Shown: in pieces, positions 50,156 to 58,292 of the stretch | Position numbering within the stretch: the first letter of the stretch is position 1 | Layout of the letters: every line of letters begins with the position of its first letter | NCBI GenBank assembly: GCA_036489885.1 | Contig: DASXEW010000003.1 | Location: forward strand, 372,001-436,000 | Reading direction: 5' to 3' | Length of the DNA stretch: 64,000 nucleotides | DNA from: Candidatus Baltobacteraceae bacterium | Lineage (GTDB): Bacteria; Vulcanimicrobiota; Vulcanimicrobiia; Vulcanimicrobiales; Vulcanimicrobiaceae | Made by a program: the position numbers and the translations under genes | Notes under the pieces: model-generated | What the model was told of the DNA's origin: nothing | What the model saw: the letters and a program-made list of their open reading frames with translations, nothing else | Database searches by the model: none

Positions 50156-50764
50156 GTGACTGAGTATCATGAGTTGTTCGCTGCCACGGCAGCGATATTT
50201 GCCGGCTTGTGGGCGCTTTTCATCGCCTTTTGCATTTACATGTCCCAACAGCGAGCAACCACCGGTGCGCGCCTCACATTTGTAACCGCACTTACTCCAG
50301 CGAGAGCATTAGTCGCAAACGCCTACTTTTTTGCGGGTATGCTGGTCTCGCTTCTAAACCTTATGCCGCAGAGCGATACAAGATACGGCGCGCAGTCGCT
50401 GTCACTTTTGATATCAATGATCACGGCCTATGCTCCTCTCGTTATGCTCTATCGGATCGCCAGAAAAGAGGGGCGACAAAGCATGGAGCAGTTCAAACGC
50501 ATCAGCCCATTTTATTTGATTGTGCCGGTTCCATTGATTGCCGCCTTTTCGTATTCGAGCAGCCAGGCAGCGACGGTTATCTTTAGCCTGCTCTGTTTTG
50601 GTTGTCTTTGGACTCTCATGGCTGCGATGTGGCTTGTGTTCTTTCCGAACGAATGGTCTAAAGCCGCTGCGATTGGCCCGATCGACGACGAAGCAGTCAA
50701 GATGCTCGAGGAGGTGCTCGCGAAATTGAAGCAAGACCAGATCCCCGCTTCGGGCGATATGTGA
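50156..50764 (+). CDS. Four-helix membrane protein, unknown function
   Basis: 202 residues from GTG 50156, with four hydrophobic segments (about 8-30, 44-65, 78-100, 120-160) and a charged C-terminal helix containing E-E-V-L-A-K-L-K. No recognised family. Co-directional with the small gene before it. Confidence 0.65.
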   Translation: MTEYHELFAATAAIFAGLWALFIAFCIYMSQQRATTGARLTFVTALTPARALVANAYFFAGMLVSLLNLMPQSDTRYGAQSLSLLISMITAYAPLVMLYRIARKEGRQSMEQFKRISPFYLIVPVPLIAAFSYSSSQAATVIFSLLCFGCLWTLMAAMWLVFFPNEWSKAAAIGPIDDEAVKMLEEVLAKLKQDQIPASGDM

Positions 50765-51324
50765 AATCCCTCGCATCAATCGTCGTATAGGCAACCTCCG
50801 CCAGCATCCGCCAAATAGCAAAACTCGACCGCGGTGGATTGTGTCCGCTTGAGGAGTGCCCACGGCAGTCTGCGGACCGTGCCCCTCCGCTTCACCCCGC
50901 TAATCGAACGCCTGTTTGGCCTCACGCTTGCCATCATACGGGTCTGATCGACCGCAATGTAGTCGATTTCTCTTGGCGCCGACGGATATGCAGTCTATCT
51001 GTCTTCGCGCCCTAGTCTACTTGACTAGGCGCCCAGATCGCCAAAAGCGGCGCGCGCGTACACTCCTCTTGGCGCCCGCGACAGTTTGGTGACGCGGGCG
51101 CATAGTGCACGAGACTGGCTAGGGTGATCGTCCGTTCGATTTTTTGTCGGGCTCCCATCAGCAGGCAGCCCGGGTCGCTCGCACTTCTGCGAAACCGGCC
51201 AGCAGCGCAACCGTCTTCTGCGGCGCCAACTTCCGCTAAAGAGCGGGTGCCGAGCTCTGTTGCAGTGAGCGTCAACTCCTGCGATTCACAGGGGCGCCTA
51301 TGAAATGCGGAAGACGTTACCGCC
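50765..51324. other. 560-bp gap with a hairpin and the right 17-bp repeat
   Basis: Contains GCGC-C-CTAGTC/GACTAG-GCGC, a stem of 10 bp with one bulge around 51007-51032, which could be a terminator-like structure, though no T-run follows. AACTCCTGCGATTCACA at 51274-51290 repeats the copy at 46788. The frame 51012-51275 on the minus strand has no protein-like features. Confidence 0.45.
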
Positions 51325-52389
51325 TCAGGCGGGCGTCATCTTGGCGCCCGACGTCTTCTTTATCGACGGCGCAATGGCGTCGTAAAGCGCGTGCGGCCCA
51401 AAGCGCACGACGTCATCGACGGGGAGCCGCGTCTCTTCTTCTGCGCGCCTGACTGCTTTGCGAGCGTCCTCATCGCTCCAGCCCTTTGTGTTTAGCGCAA
51501 TCCCCACAACGCGCGCGGGTTTGACCCCGCCAGCAAGCTTCTCATAGAGTTCCACGAGATTCGACAGCGGCAAGACTGGGACGTTCGGGAAACCTGCGAC
51601 GCTTTCGCGCGAGACGTCGTGCACGAGGAGGAGCGCGTCAGGCGCGGAGCCATGCAATAGACCAAGCGTGACCGCGGAATATGCAGGATGATTAATCCCG
51701 CCCTGTCCTTCTACGACCAGAAAATCGCCGCGTGTGGAGGCTTGTTCGACGAGCTGTTCTGCGGCTCCGGAGATAAAGTCAGCAATAACCCTGTCGACCG
51801 CAATCCCCCAACCGGCAATCATGATGCCGGTCTGCCCAGTCGGTACGAAAACGGCATCAACGCCGCGATCCTTTGCGGCGCGGACTAGCTCGAGCGATGC
51901 CGTCATTTTACCCGATGCGGCATCGCTACCGACGGTGAGTAAAATGCACGCTGGCAACTGGAACGCTTTGCCGGAAAAGATTGGGACCGCAGGGGGTTTG
52001 CGCACGTCCCAAATCGATGTGCCGGAGTTACTTGCCGCCGCAGAAAACTCGGGATCATCCGCGAGCATCTCATGAAGACCACTGACAATCTCCAGGCCCG
52101 CGCCGATCGCAATGATGATCTCGTCACGCCAATCTTTTGGCAGCGCGCCGCCTTTTGGCGCCAAGCCGATCAGCAACGACGTTGGGGAAAACGCGAGCGC
52201 TTCGCGAACCGAGGCAACGATCGGAATATCGCGTCCAAGGTGCGGCGCAACCTCGCGAGTATTGCGTCCCGCCAACTCCGGATCGATAACGGCAACCGTG
52301 AGATCGTCGGAGTACGCGATCACGCCATGTGCCGTTTTTGCGTAGTGCGTCGTGAACACGCCCGGCGCAAACGCGATGTATTTCCTCAA
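51325..52389 (-). CDS. DUF1611 family (DgcN-like) protein
   Basis: 354 residues. P-loop-type motif G-S-D-A-A-S-G-K-M-T-A-S (about 155-166), V-P-T-G-Q-T-G-I-M-I-A-G-W-G (about 185-198) and V-E-G-Q-G-G-I-N-H-P-A-Y-S (about 225-237) are DUF1611 hallmarks. A member, DgcN, has been described as a D-glutamate N-acetyltransferase in D-amino-acid catabolism, so a related D-amino-acid step is likely here. Overlaps the DHDPS-family gene (ATGA). Confidence 0.85.
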   Translation of the reverse strand: MRKYIAFAPGVFTTHYAKTAHGVIAYSDDLTVAVIDPELAGRNTREVAPHLGRDIPIVASVREALAFSPTSLLIGLAPKGGALPKDWRDEIIIAIGAGLEIVSGLHEMLADDPEFSAAASNSGTSIWDVRKPPAVPIFSGKAFQLPACILLTVGSDAASGKMTASLELVRAAKDRGVDAVFVPTGQTGIMIAGWGIAVDRVIADFISGAAEQLVEQASTRGDFLVVEGQGGINHPAYSAVTLGLLHGSAPDALLLVHDVSRESVAGFPNVPVLPLSNLVELYEKLAGGVKPARVVGIALNTKGWSDEDARKAVRRAEEETRLPVDDVVRFGPHALYDAIAPSIKKTSGAKMTPA

Positions 52390-53285
52390 GCCGGAGCGCC
52401 GATTCGCCGCTTCAACCCCTCACGAATCACTTCGAGCGTCGTGGCTAACTCATCGCCGGTTAGCTCGAGGCGCGGTGGGCGAACACGCGTCGTCCCGCGT
52501 CCACATTCGGCTTGCACGAGCTTGATTAGCTGAATAAATTTCGGCTTCGTATCGAGCCCCAAAAGCGGTAAAAACCAATCGTACAAGGCTCGCGCGGCGG
52601 TGCGATCGCCGTTTCCGATCAAGGTGTAAAGCTCGACGGTTTCGCGTGGGAACGCGTTCACAAGACCCGCGACCCAGCCAACGGCACCTGCGTCGAAACC
52701 CTCCATAGCCAGATCGTCAAGACCAACGAAAATTGCTATCCTATCGCCCAGCATGCGCCGCAACTCCGCGACCCGGCGAATGTCGCCACTCGATTCCTTG
52801 ACGGCGCGTAGATTCGAATGTCGTTTCGCCAATTCGACGATGCGGGCTGGAAGGACGTCGACGCCATAGGCAATCGGATTGTTGTAGAGCATGCAGGGTA
52901 ACGACGTCGCCGTTATCAGCGCGACAAAATGCGTTTCGGTCTCGCGTTCATCACCACGGTAGACGTACGGCGGCAGGACCATGAGGCCGGCGCAACCGAC
53001 GCGCTGCGACTCGCGGGCCAGATCGATGGCTTCAGCAGTGCTGAGGGCCGCAATTCCGGCTACGATCGGCACTCGACCGGCGACCGCGCGCACGCACGTC
53101 TGCAGAACGTCTCGTTTTTCGGCAAACGATAAGGTCGACGCTTCGCCGAGCGACCCTAATGGAATGATGCCATGGCAACCCTCATCGACAAGCCACGTAA
53201 CATGGCTCGCCAGGGCTGAGTGGTCCACCAAAAGCTGGCCATCAAAAGGTGTCGTAATTGCCGGAAAGACGCCGCTCCAATTCAT
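52386..53285 (-). CDS. Dihydrodipicolinate synthase family lyase/deaminase
   Basis: 299 residues from ATG 53285 (GGAGG 7 nt upstream); the frame is open further upstream but that region crosses the divergent gene. Motifs: G-V-F-P-A-I-T-T-P-F, G-S-L-G-E-A-S-T-L, Y-N-N-P-I-A-Y-G (Tyr) and the Schiff-base Lys in L-R-A-V-K-E-S-S-G-D. In hydroxyproline catabolism a family member (LhpC/HypD-type) deaminates pyrroline-4-hydroxy-2-carboxylate to 2-oxoglutarate semialdehyde. The divergent epimerase and dehydrogenases make this the most likely job. Confidence 0.88.
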   Translation of the reverse strand: MNWSGVFPAITTPFDGQLLVDHSALASHVTWLVDEGCHGIIPLGSLGEASTLSFAEKRDVLQTCVRAVAGRVPIVAGIAALSTAEAIDLARESQRVGCAGLMVLPPYVYRGDERETETHFVALITATSLPCMLYNNPIAYGVDVLPARIVELAKRHSNLRAVKESSGDIRRVAELRRMLGDRIAIFVGLDDLAMEGFDAGAVGWVAGLVNAFPRETVELYTLIGNGDRTAARALYDWFLPLLGLDTKPKFIQLIKLVQAECGRGTTRVRPPRLELTGDELATTLEVIREGLKRRIGAPA

Positions 53286-53304
53286 GCTATTCCTCCGCAG
53301 GACA

Positions 53305-53330
53305 AATCCTATAGGATTTCCTATATATCC
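53305..53330. promoter_or_regulatory. Palindromic operator between divergent catabolic operons
   Basis: AATCCTATAGGATT (53305-53318) is a perfect 14-bp palindrome, followed by TCCTATATATCC, so ATCC/GGAT half-sites recur. It fills the 48-bp gap between the DHDPS-family and epimerase genes, ending 4 nt before the ATG at 53334. A GntR- or IclR-type regulator is plausible, but no such gene is in the window. Confidence 0.65.
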
Positions 53331-53333
53331 TTT

Positions 53334-54281
53334 ATGACGGCGACCACTTTGAGCGTCGTCGATTCGCACACCGAGGGCGAACCAACCCGTGTGATAGTCG
53401 ACGGCTGGCCCGAGCTGCACGGTTCGACGATGGCCGCGCGACGCGATGAGTGCTCCCAAAAGTGGGATACTCTTCGCTCGGCCGCGGTTCTCGAACCGCG
53501 CGGCCATTCCGCGATCGTCGCCGCGATTCTCACGCCACCGGTTACTGCAAACGCAGTCGTCGGCGTAATCTTTTGCAACAACATCGGCTATATCGGCATG
53601 TGCGGTCACGGAACGATCGGCGTTGTCCGCACGCTCGAATTTCTGGGTCGAATCTCGCCTGGCCGAGTGTCAATCGATACGCCCGTCGGCACCGTCTCCG
53701 CTGAACTTAGCGACGACCATCACGTGACGATCGAAAATGTGCCGAGCAAATGTACGCAGCGCGACGTAAGACTCGAGGTGCCAGGTTTCGGCGTGATTAC
53801 GGGCGACGTCGCGTACGGCGGCAATTGGTTTTTTATGGCGCAGGTGCCAGAACTCTCTCTTCGATTGGACAACGTTCCGGCGCTTTTGCGTGCATCGCTC
53901 GCCATTCGCGAAGCGCTTCGTCACGCGACGATTACGGGTGACGACGCTGCCGAGATTGATCACATCGAGCTCTTTGGAGCACCGTTACGTCCGGACGCCG
54001 ACGCGCGCTCCTTCGTGTTGTGTCCGGGCGGAAGTTACGATCGTTCGCCTTGCGGGACAGGTACGTCAGCAAAAATGATGTCGCTTTACGAGCGCGGCAA
54101 GCTCGAGCTCGACGCACCTTGGCGTCAAGAGAGCATCACAGGAGGCCTCTTCGTCGGGAGCCTCCACAAGAGAAATGGGAGCCTTATTCCTAAGATCCGC
54201 GCTACCGCTCACATTACAGGCGAAGCAACGCTCCATCTTAGCAGCGACGATCCTTATCGATTTGGAATCGTCGGGACATGA
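53334..54281 (+). CDS. Proline racemase family, probable 4-hydroxyproline 2-epimerase
   Basis: 315 residues from ATG 53334. Catalytic Cys pair: M-C-G-H-G-T-I-G (Cys about 91) and S-P-C-G-T-G-T-S-A-K (Cys about 241). The Cys/Cys pair indicates racemase or epimerase rather than 3-hydroxyproline dehydratase, which has Thr in place of the second Cys. Interconverts L-hydroxyproline (or proline) with the D-form. Its stop overlaps the FAD oxidoreductase start (ATGA). Confidence 0.9.
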   Translation: MTATTLSVVDSHTEGEPTRVIVDGWPELHGSTMAARRDECSQKWDTLRSAAVLEPRGHSAIVAAILTPPVTANAVVGVIFCNNIGYIGMCGHGTIGVVRTLEFLGRISPGRVSIDTPVGTVSAELSDDHHVTIENVPSKCTQRDVRLEVPGFGVITGDVAYGGNWFFMAQVPELSLRLDNVPALLRASLAIREALRHATITGDDAAEIDHIELFGAPLRPDADARSFVLCPGGSYDRSPCGTGTSAKMMSLYERGKLELDAPWRQESITGGLFVGSLHKRNGSLIPKIRATAHITGEATLHLSSDDPYRFGIVGT

Positions 54282-55450
54282 CGCTGCGTGTAGGCATTAT
54301 TGGCGGGGGCGTGATTGGAAGTTCCATCGCCTACTTTCTCAGCGCGGATCCGGCGTTCGACGGCTCGGTCGCCGTTGTCGAGAAAGACTCAACGTACGAG
54401 ATAGCGTCGTCCGCTCTCAGCGTAAGTTCTATACGGCAGCAGTTTTCGTCGGACATCAATATAAAAATCTCACAGTTCGGAATCGAGTTCTTGCGAAATC
54501 TTTCCGACTATCTCGGGACCGAGGACAACCGGCCTGATGTCGGATTGGTTGAGCGAGGCTACCTCTATTTGGTTGCGGATTCAGGTCTGCAGACACTTCG
54601 TCAAAATTACGAGGTTCAGCGTCAGAACGGTGTCGACGTCGCCTTACTCGATGTTAACGTTTTGCGCGAGCGCTTTCCGTGGATTGCCACTGACGGTTTA
54701 GCGCTTGGAAGTCTTGGACTATCCGGAGAGGGATGGTTCGACGGCTATCTCTTGCTGCAATCCTTTCGAAAGAAAGCGATGGCACAAGGCGTGGAATACG
54801 TCTCCGGCAACGTCGTCGACATTGGTGTCGTCGGCGAGCGCGCGCGCTCCGTTCATCTTTCAGACGGAACGCAATGCGACTTCGACGTTGTCGTCAATGC
54901 TGCCGGCCCATGGGCTGCAACAATCGCAGACATGCTCGACACGCCTCTCCCGGTTCGAGCGCGCCGGCGTTGTGTTTATCACTTTTCGTCTGCAGAGGAG
55001 ACGCCGAATTGTCCGCTCGTTATCGACAAATCGGGAGTTTGGTTCCGTCCGGAGGGCAACGGGATTGTCTGCGGCTTCACTCCGGAACCCGAGGATGATC
55101 TAGACGGCATGGAGCTACGGGTCGACCACAAAGCGTTTGAAAATTTCGTATGGCCGACTCTCGCGGAACGCGTGCCAAGTTTCGACACCATTCGGGTTTT
55201 GAGGTCGTGGGCCGGTTATTACGAGATGAACACCTTCGACCAAACCGGCATCGTCGGGCGTCATCCCGCTTTGACGAACGTGTATTTCGCAAATGGCTTT
55301 AGCGGCCATGGACTTCAGCAGTCACCAGCGGTCGGGCGTGGTGTCGCGGAGTTGATCGCGCACGGTACTTATCAGACGCTCGACCTAACGCCACTTTCTT
55401 ACGAACGTATCTTGCGAAATGAGCCTCTCTTGGAGCTGAACGTCATATGA
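54278..55450 (+). CDS. FAD-dependent D-amino acid/D-hydroxyproline oxidoreductase
   Basis: 390 residues of the DAO superfamily: FAD-binding G-I-I-G-G-G-V-I-G-S-S (about 6-16), a V-V-N-A-A-G-P-W-A (about 207-215) and a C-terminal F-A-N-G-F-S-G-H-G-L-Q-Q-S-P-A (about 338-352). In the hydroxyproline route it would oxidise cis-4-hydroxy-D-proline to the pyrroline. Translationally coupled to both neighbours. Confidence 0.88.
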   Translation: MTLRVGIIGGGVIGSSIAYFLSADPAFDGSVAVVEKDSTYEIASSALSVSSIRQQFSSDINIKISQFGIEFLRNLSDYLGTEDNRPDVGLVERGYLYLVADSGLQTLRQNYEVQRQNGVDVALLDVNVLRERFPWIATDGLALGSLGLSGEGWFDGYLLLQSFRKKAMAQGVEYVSGNVVDIGVVGERARSVHLSDGTQCDFDVVVNAAGPWAATIADMLDTPLPVRARRRCVYHFSSAEETPNCPLVIDKSGVWFRPEGNGIVCGFTPEPEDDLDGMELRVDHKAFENFVWPTLAERVPSFDTIRVLRSWAGYYEMNTFDQTGIVGRHPALTNVYFANGFSGHGLQQSPAVGRGVAELIAHGTYQTLDLTPLSYERILRNEPLLELNVI

Positions 55451-56982
55451 CCGACACGATGCAGCGTGCTGAACTCGCTGCCGAAGTAGCGAAAATACTC
55501 TCTGACCTCGGCGTGCGTCCGAGTGCTTCAGGCAAAAGCTCGCTCAACGTAACGTCTCCAATCGATGGACAAACGCTCGCGGAGATAGGAATGCCGGAAG
55601 CCGAGCAACGAGCGTCAGCCGTTCGTGACGCACAGGAGGCCTTTCTCCGCTGGCGCGAGGTACCTGGGCCACGCCGAGGAGAGCTCGTCCGACTATTCGG
55701 CGAGGAACTGCGCAAAGCGAAGACCGTTTTGGCGGGGCTCGTCACGATCGAAGCCGGCAAGATCACGACGGAAGGCTTGGGCGAAGTCCAAGAAATGATC
55801 GATATTTGCGATTTCGCGGTCGGTCTTTCACGGCAACTCTACGGACTGACGATCACATCCGAGCGTAGTCAGCACCGGATGATGGAGATGTGGAACCCGC
55901 TCGGCGTGGTCGGAATAATTTCGGCGTTTAACTTTCCGGTTGCGGTTTGGGCCTGGAACGCGGCTCTCGCCATCGTTTGCGGAAATTCCGTGGTGTGGAA
56001 GCCATCGGAGAAGACGCCTCTGTGCGCGCTCGCCGCTCAGGCGCTCTTCGAGCGCGCTTGTGCGCGATTCGGTGACGCGCCGCCGAATTTATCGTCTGTC
56101 ATCCTCGGGGGAAGTGACGCAGCGCTGGAGTTGGCCGAAAATCCAGCGGTTCGACTCGTCTCCGCGACCGGATCGACAAAAATGGGCAGCGTCATCGGTC
56201 CGCGCGTTGCTGCTCGTTTCGGACGCAGCGTTCTGGAGCTGGGCGGAAATAACGGCGGAATAGTATGCCAATCTGCAGATCTCGAGCTCACACTGACCGC
56301 CGTCGCCTTTGGTGCGATGGGTACCGCAGGTCAGCGTTGCACGACGCTAAGGCGCTTGTTCGTTCACGAAGCGGCCTACGACACGTTCCTTGCACGTCTT
56401 AAGCGCGTTTACGGCGCTGCGCCGGTTGGTGATCCCCGCGATGGCCGGACACTGATCGGGCCTCTCATCGATGCTAGAGCATTCGAATCCATGCAGAAAT
56501 CGTTAGAAGAGGCGCGCGGGTCCGGAGGCACGGTTTACGGCGGCGAGCGCGTCACGATCGATGCGCATCCGGACGGGTTTTATGTCAAACCAGCGCTCGT
56601 CGAGATGCCCTCACCGTCGCCGCTTTTAAGGACAGAGACGTTCGCGCCCGTACTCTACGTACTTTCGTTCCGCAGCCTCGATGAAGCAATACGCATGCAT
56701 AATGACGTGCCGCAAGGTCTCTCGTCGTCGATCTTTACAACCGATCTTCGCGAATCAGAGATTTTTATGTCGGCGGTCGGATCTGACTGCGGCATCGTCA
56801 ATGTAAATATCGGGCCATCAGGCGCTGAGATCGGGGGCGCCTTTGGCGGCGAAAAGGACACGGGCGGCGGACGCGTAGCCGGGTCGGATAGTTGGAAGAG
56901 CTATATGCGACGCGTCACGACAACGATCAACTTTGCGAAGACGTTGTCTTTGTCTCAGGGAGTCATTTTCGAGGTAGCGTAA
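55447..56982 (+). CDS. ALDH7-type semialdehyde dehydrogenase
   Basis: 511 residues. G-S-T-K-M-G (NAD-binding), general base in L-E-L-G-G-N-N (Glu about 265), nucleophile in G-Q-R-C-T-T (Cys about 298), and a C-terminal end E-I-G-G-A-F-G-G-E-K-D-T-G-G-G-R typical of aminoadipate-semialdehyde dehydrogenases (ALDH7). Here it probably oxidises 2-oxoglutarate semialdehyde, the last step of hydroxyproline breakdown, or aminoadipate semialdehyde from lysine. ATGA overlap with the FAD gene. Confidence 0.9.
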   Translation: MTDTMQRAELAAEVAKILSDLGVRPSASGKSSLNVTSPIDGQTLAEIGMPEAEQRASAVRDAQEAFLRWREVPGPRRGELVRLFGEELRKAKTVLAGLVTIEAGKITTEGLGEVQEMIDICDFAVGLSRQLYGLTITSERSQHRMMEMWNPLGVVGIISAFNFPVAVWAWNAALAIVCGNSVVWKPSEKTPLCALAAQALFERACARFGDAPPNLSSVILGGSDAALELAENPAVRLVSATGSTKMGSVIGPRVAARFGRSVLELGGNNGGIVCQSADLELTLTAVAFGAMGTAGQRCTTLRRLFVHEAAYDTFLARLKRVYGAAPVGDPRDGRTLIGPLIDARAFESMQKSLEEARGSGGTVYGGERVTIDAHPDGFYVKPALVEMPSPSPLLRTETFAPVLYVLSFRSLDEAIRMHNDVPQGLSSSIFTTDLRESEIFMSAVGSDCGIVNVNIGPSGAEIGGAFGGEKDTGGGRVAGSDSWKSYMRRVTTTINFAKTLSLSQGVIFEVA

Positions 56983-56983
56983 C

Positions 56984-58039
56984 GTGCGAGTCACCCCGAG
57001 CGCAAGTTGGCACAACCGTTGGCATCCCGACATTCCGTCGATTGAGACCGTTAAGCCGGGCGAGCTTGTCAAGATTGAAACGCGCGATGCGCTGAACGGC
57101 GAGGTCAAACCGGGTACGACTGCGGTGGATCTCGAGAACTTTCTTGGCACCGTCGTGCACCCGTTGACCGGACCGCTCCGCATCGAAGGCGCACGACCCG
57201 GCGATCTGCTTGCGGTGCATATCGAAAAAATCAAACCTGCAAAAACCGGCTACACGTGTTTTTTCGGACCCAATTTTGGATTCTTGCGCGACGTCTTCAA
57301 CTACGTGGGAGTCGTGCACTGGGAGATCGACGGGAAGCGTGCGCGCTCGCCGGAGATTCCCGGTATCGTCATTCCCGGCGCGCCGTTTATGGGCGTGATG
57401 GGCGTTTCGCCGTCGCACGAGCTCTTGAAGCTCGCCACGTCGCGGGAGGCCGAGCTGAAGAAACGCGGATTTCCGGTCGATCTTCCCGATTCACGTGACG
57501 CAATGCCGCCGGACGAACCAATCGCGAGTACGGCGTTGCGCACGATTCCGCCGCGCGAGAACGGCGGCAACATCGATATCAAGCAGCTCATCGCGGGAAC
57601 GATTTTGTACCTGCCCGTCCTCGTCGACGGCGCGAACTTCTCAACGGGCGACGCACACTTCGCGCAAGGTGATGGTGAATCGTGCGGGGCCGCGATCGAG
57701 ATGGCCGCAACCGTGCACGCGCGCTTCGAAGTACTCAAAGGTGAAGCAAAGCGCCGCGAGCAGCGCGAGCCATCATATTCCGGAGCGTACGCGCACGATA
57801 GGGTTCGCGCGCCCGGTAAACCGTACTACGCCACGACCGGTTCGGCTGAGGAAATGAGCCTGGCCGCGCGCAGCGCCCTGCTGGCGATGATCGCATACCT
57901 CGTGGACGCACGCGGTTTCACGCAGGACCAGGCCTACTGCATTTGCAGCGTTGCCGTCGATTTGCATGTCAGCCAAATCGTCGACATGCCGAACTTCACC
58001 GTCTCGGCGTTCCTACCGCTCGATATTTTCACCCGGTAG
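56984..58039 (+). CDS. Acetamidase/formamidase family protein
   Basis: 351 residues from GTG 56984, one base after the ALDH stop. Family features: G-P-L-R-I-E-G-A-R-P-G-D-L-L-A-V-H-I, F-F-G-P-N-F-G, G-G-N-I-D-I-K-Q-L-I-A-G, and G-D-A-H-F-A-Q-G-D-G-E (about 222-232), which binds the metal. Hydrolyses short-chain amides such as formamide; it could release an N-acyl or formyl group in this pathway. Last gene of the operon; 27-bp tail overlap with a convergent gene. Confidence 0.9.
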   Translation: MRVTPSASWHNRWHPDIPSIETVKPGELVKIETRDALNGEVKPGTTAVDLENFLGTVVHPLTGPLRIEGARPGDLLAVHIEKIKPAKTGYTCFFGPNFGFLRDVFNYVGVVHWEIDGKRARSPEIPGIVIPGAPFMGVMGVSPSHELLKLATSREAELKKRGFPVDLPDSRDAMPPDEPIASTALRTIPPRENGGNIDIKQLIAGTILYLPVLVDGANFSTGDAHFAQGDGESCGAAIEMAATVHARFEVLKGEAKRREQREPSYSGAYAHDRVRAPGKPYYATTGSAEEMSLAARSALLAMIAYLVDARGFTQDQAYCICSVAVDLHVSQIVDMPNFTVSAFLPLDIFTR

Positions 58040-58273
58040 ATGGTGCAAATACCAGCGATCGAATTCAGCCACAAAGGGTTCCGACGCAACCACTAAACCC
58101 GGCGTGTAAACTGACGAGTTAATCCCTTTTTGGACATTGTCGACGAGAATCTTATCCTCTTTGACCGTTATCTCAAAGATGGTCGAAACGACCTCGGTAT
58201 CATAATCGACGTAGAAATGCCGCGGAAATGACATTCCGATCGCATTCGAAGGCAATTGAGTGGCGCTGCTCAT
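58013..58273 (-). CDS. Hypothetical small protein
   Basis: 86 residues, beta-rich pattern (V-V-S-T-I-F-E-I-T-V-K-E-D-K-I-L-V). Tail-to-tail overlap with the amidase gene. Starts 19 bp after the solute-binding-protein stop, so it ends that minus-strand operon. Function unknown. Confidence 0.55.
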   Translation of the reverse strand: MSSATQLPSNAIGMSFPRHFYVDYDTEVVSTIFEITVKEDKILVDNVQKGINSSVYTPGLVVASEPFVAEFDRWYLHHLPGENIER

Positions 58274-58292
58274 GCTCGCATTCCTTTTTCAA

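Noticed and set aside
51012-51275. 87-residue minus-strand frame
   Set aside because: Low-complexity Arg/Ala-rich product; begins and ends in hairpin and repeat sequences.
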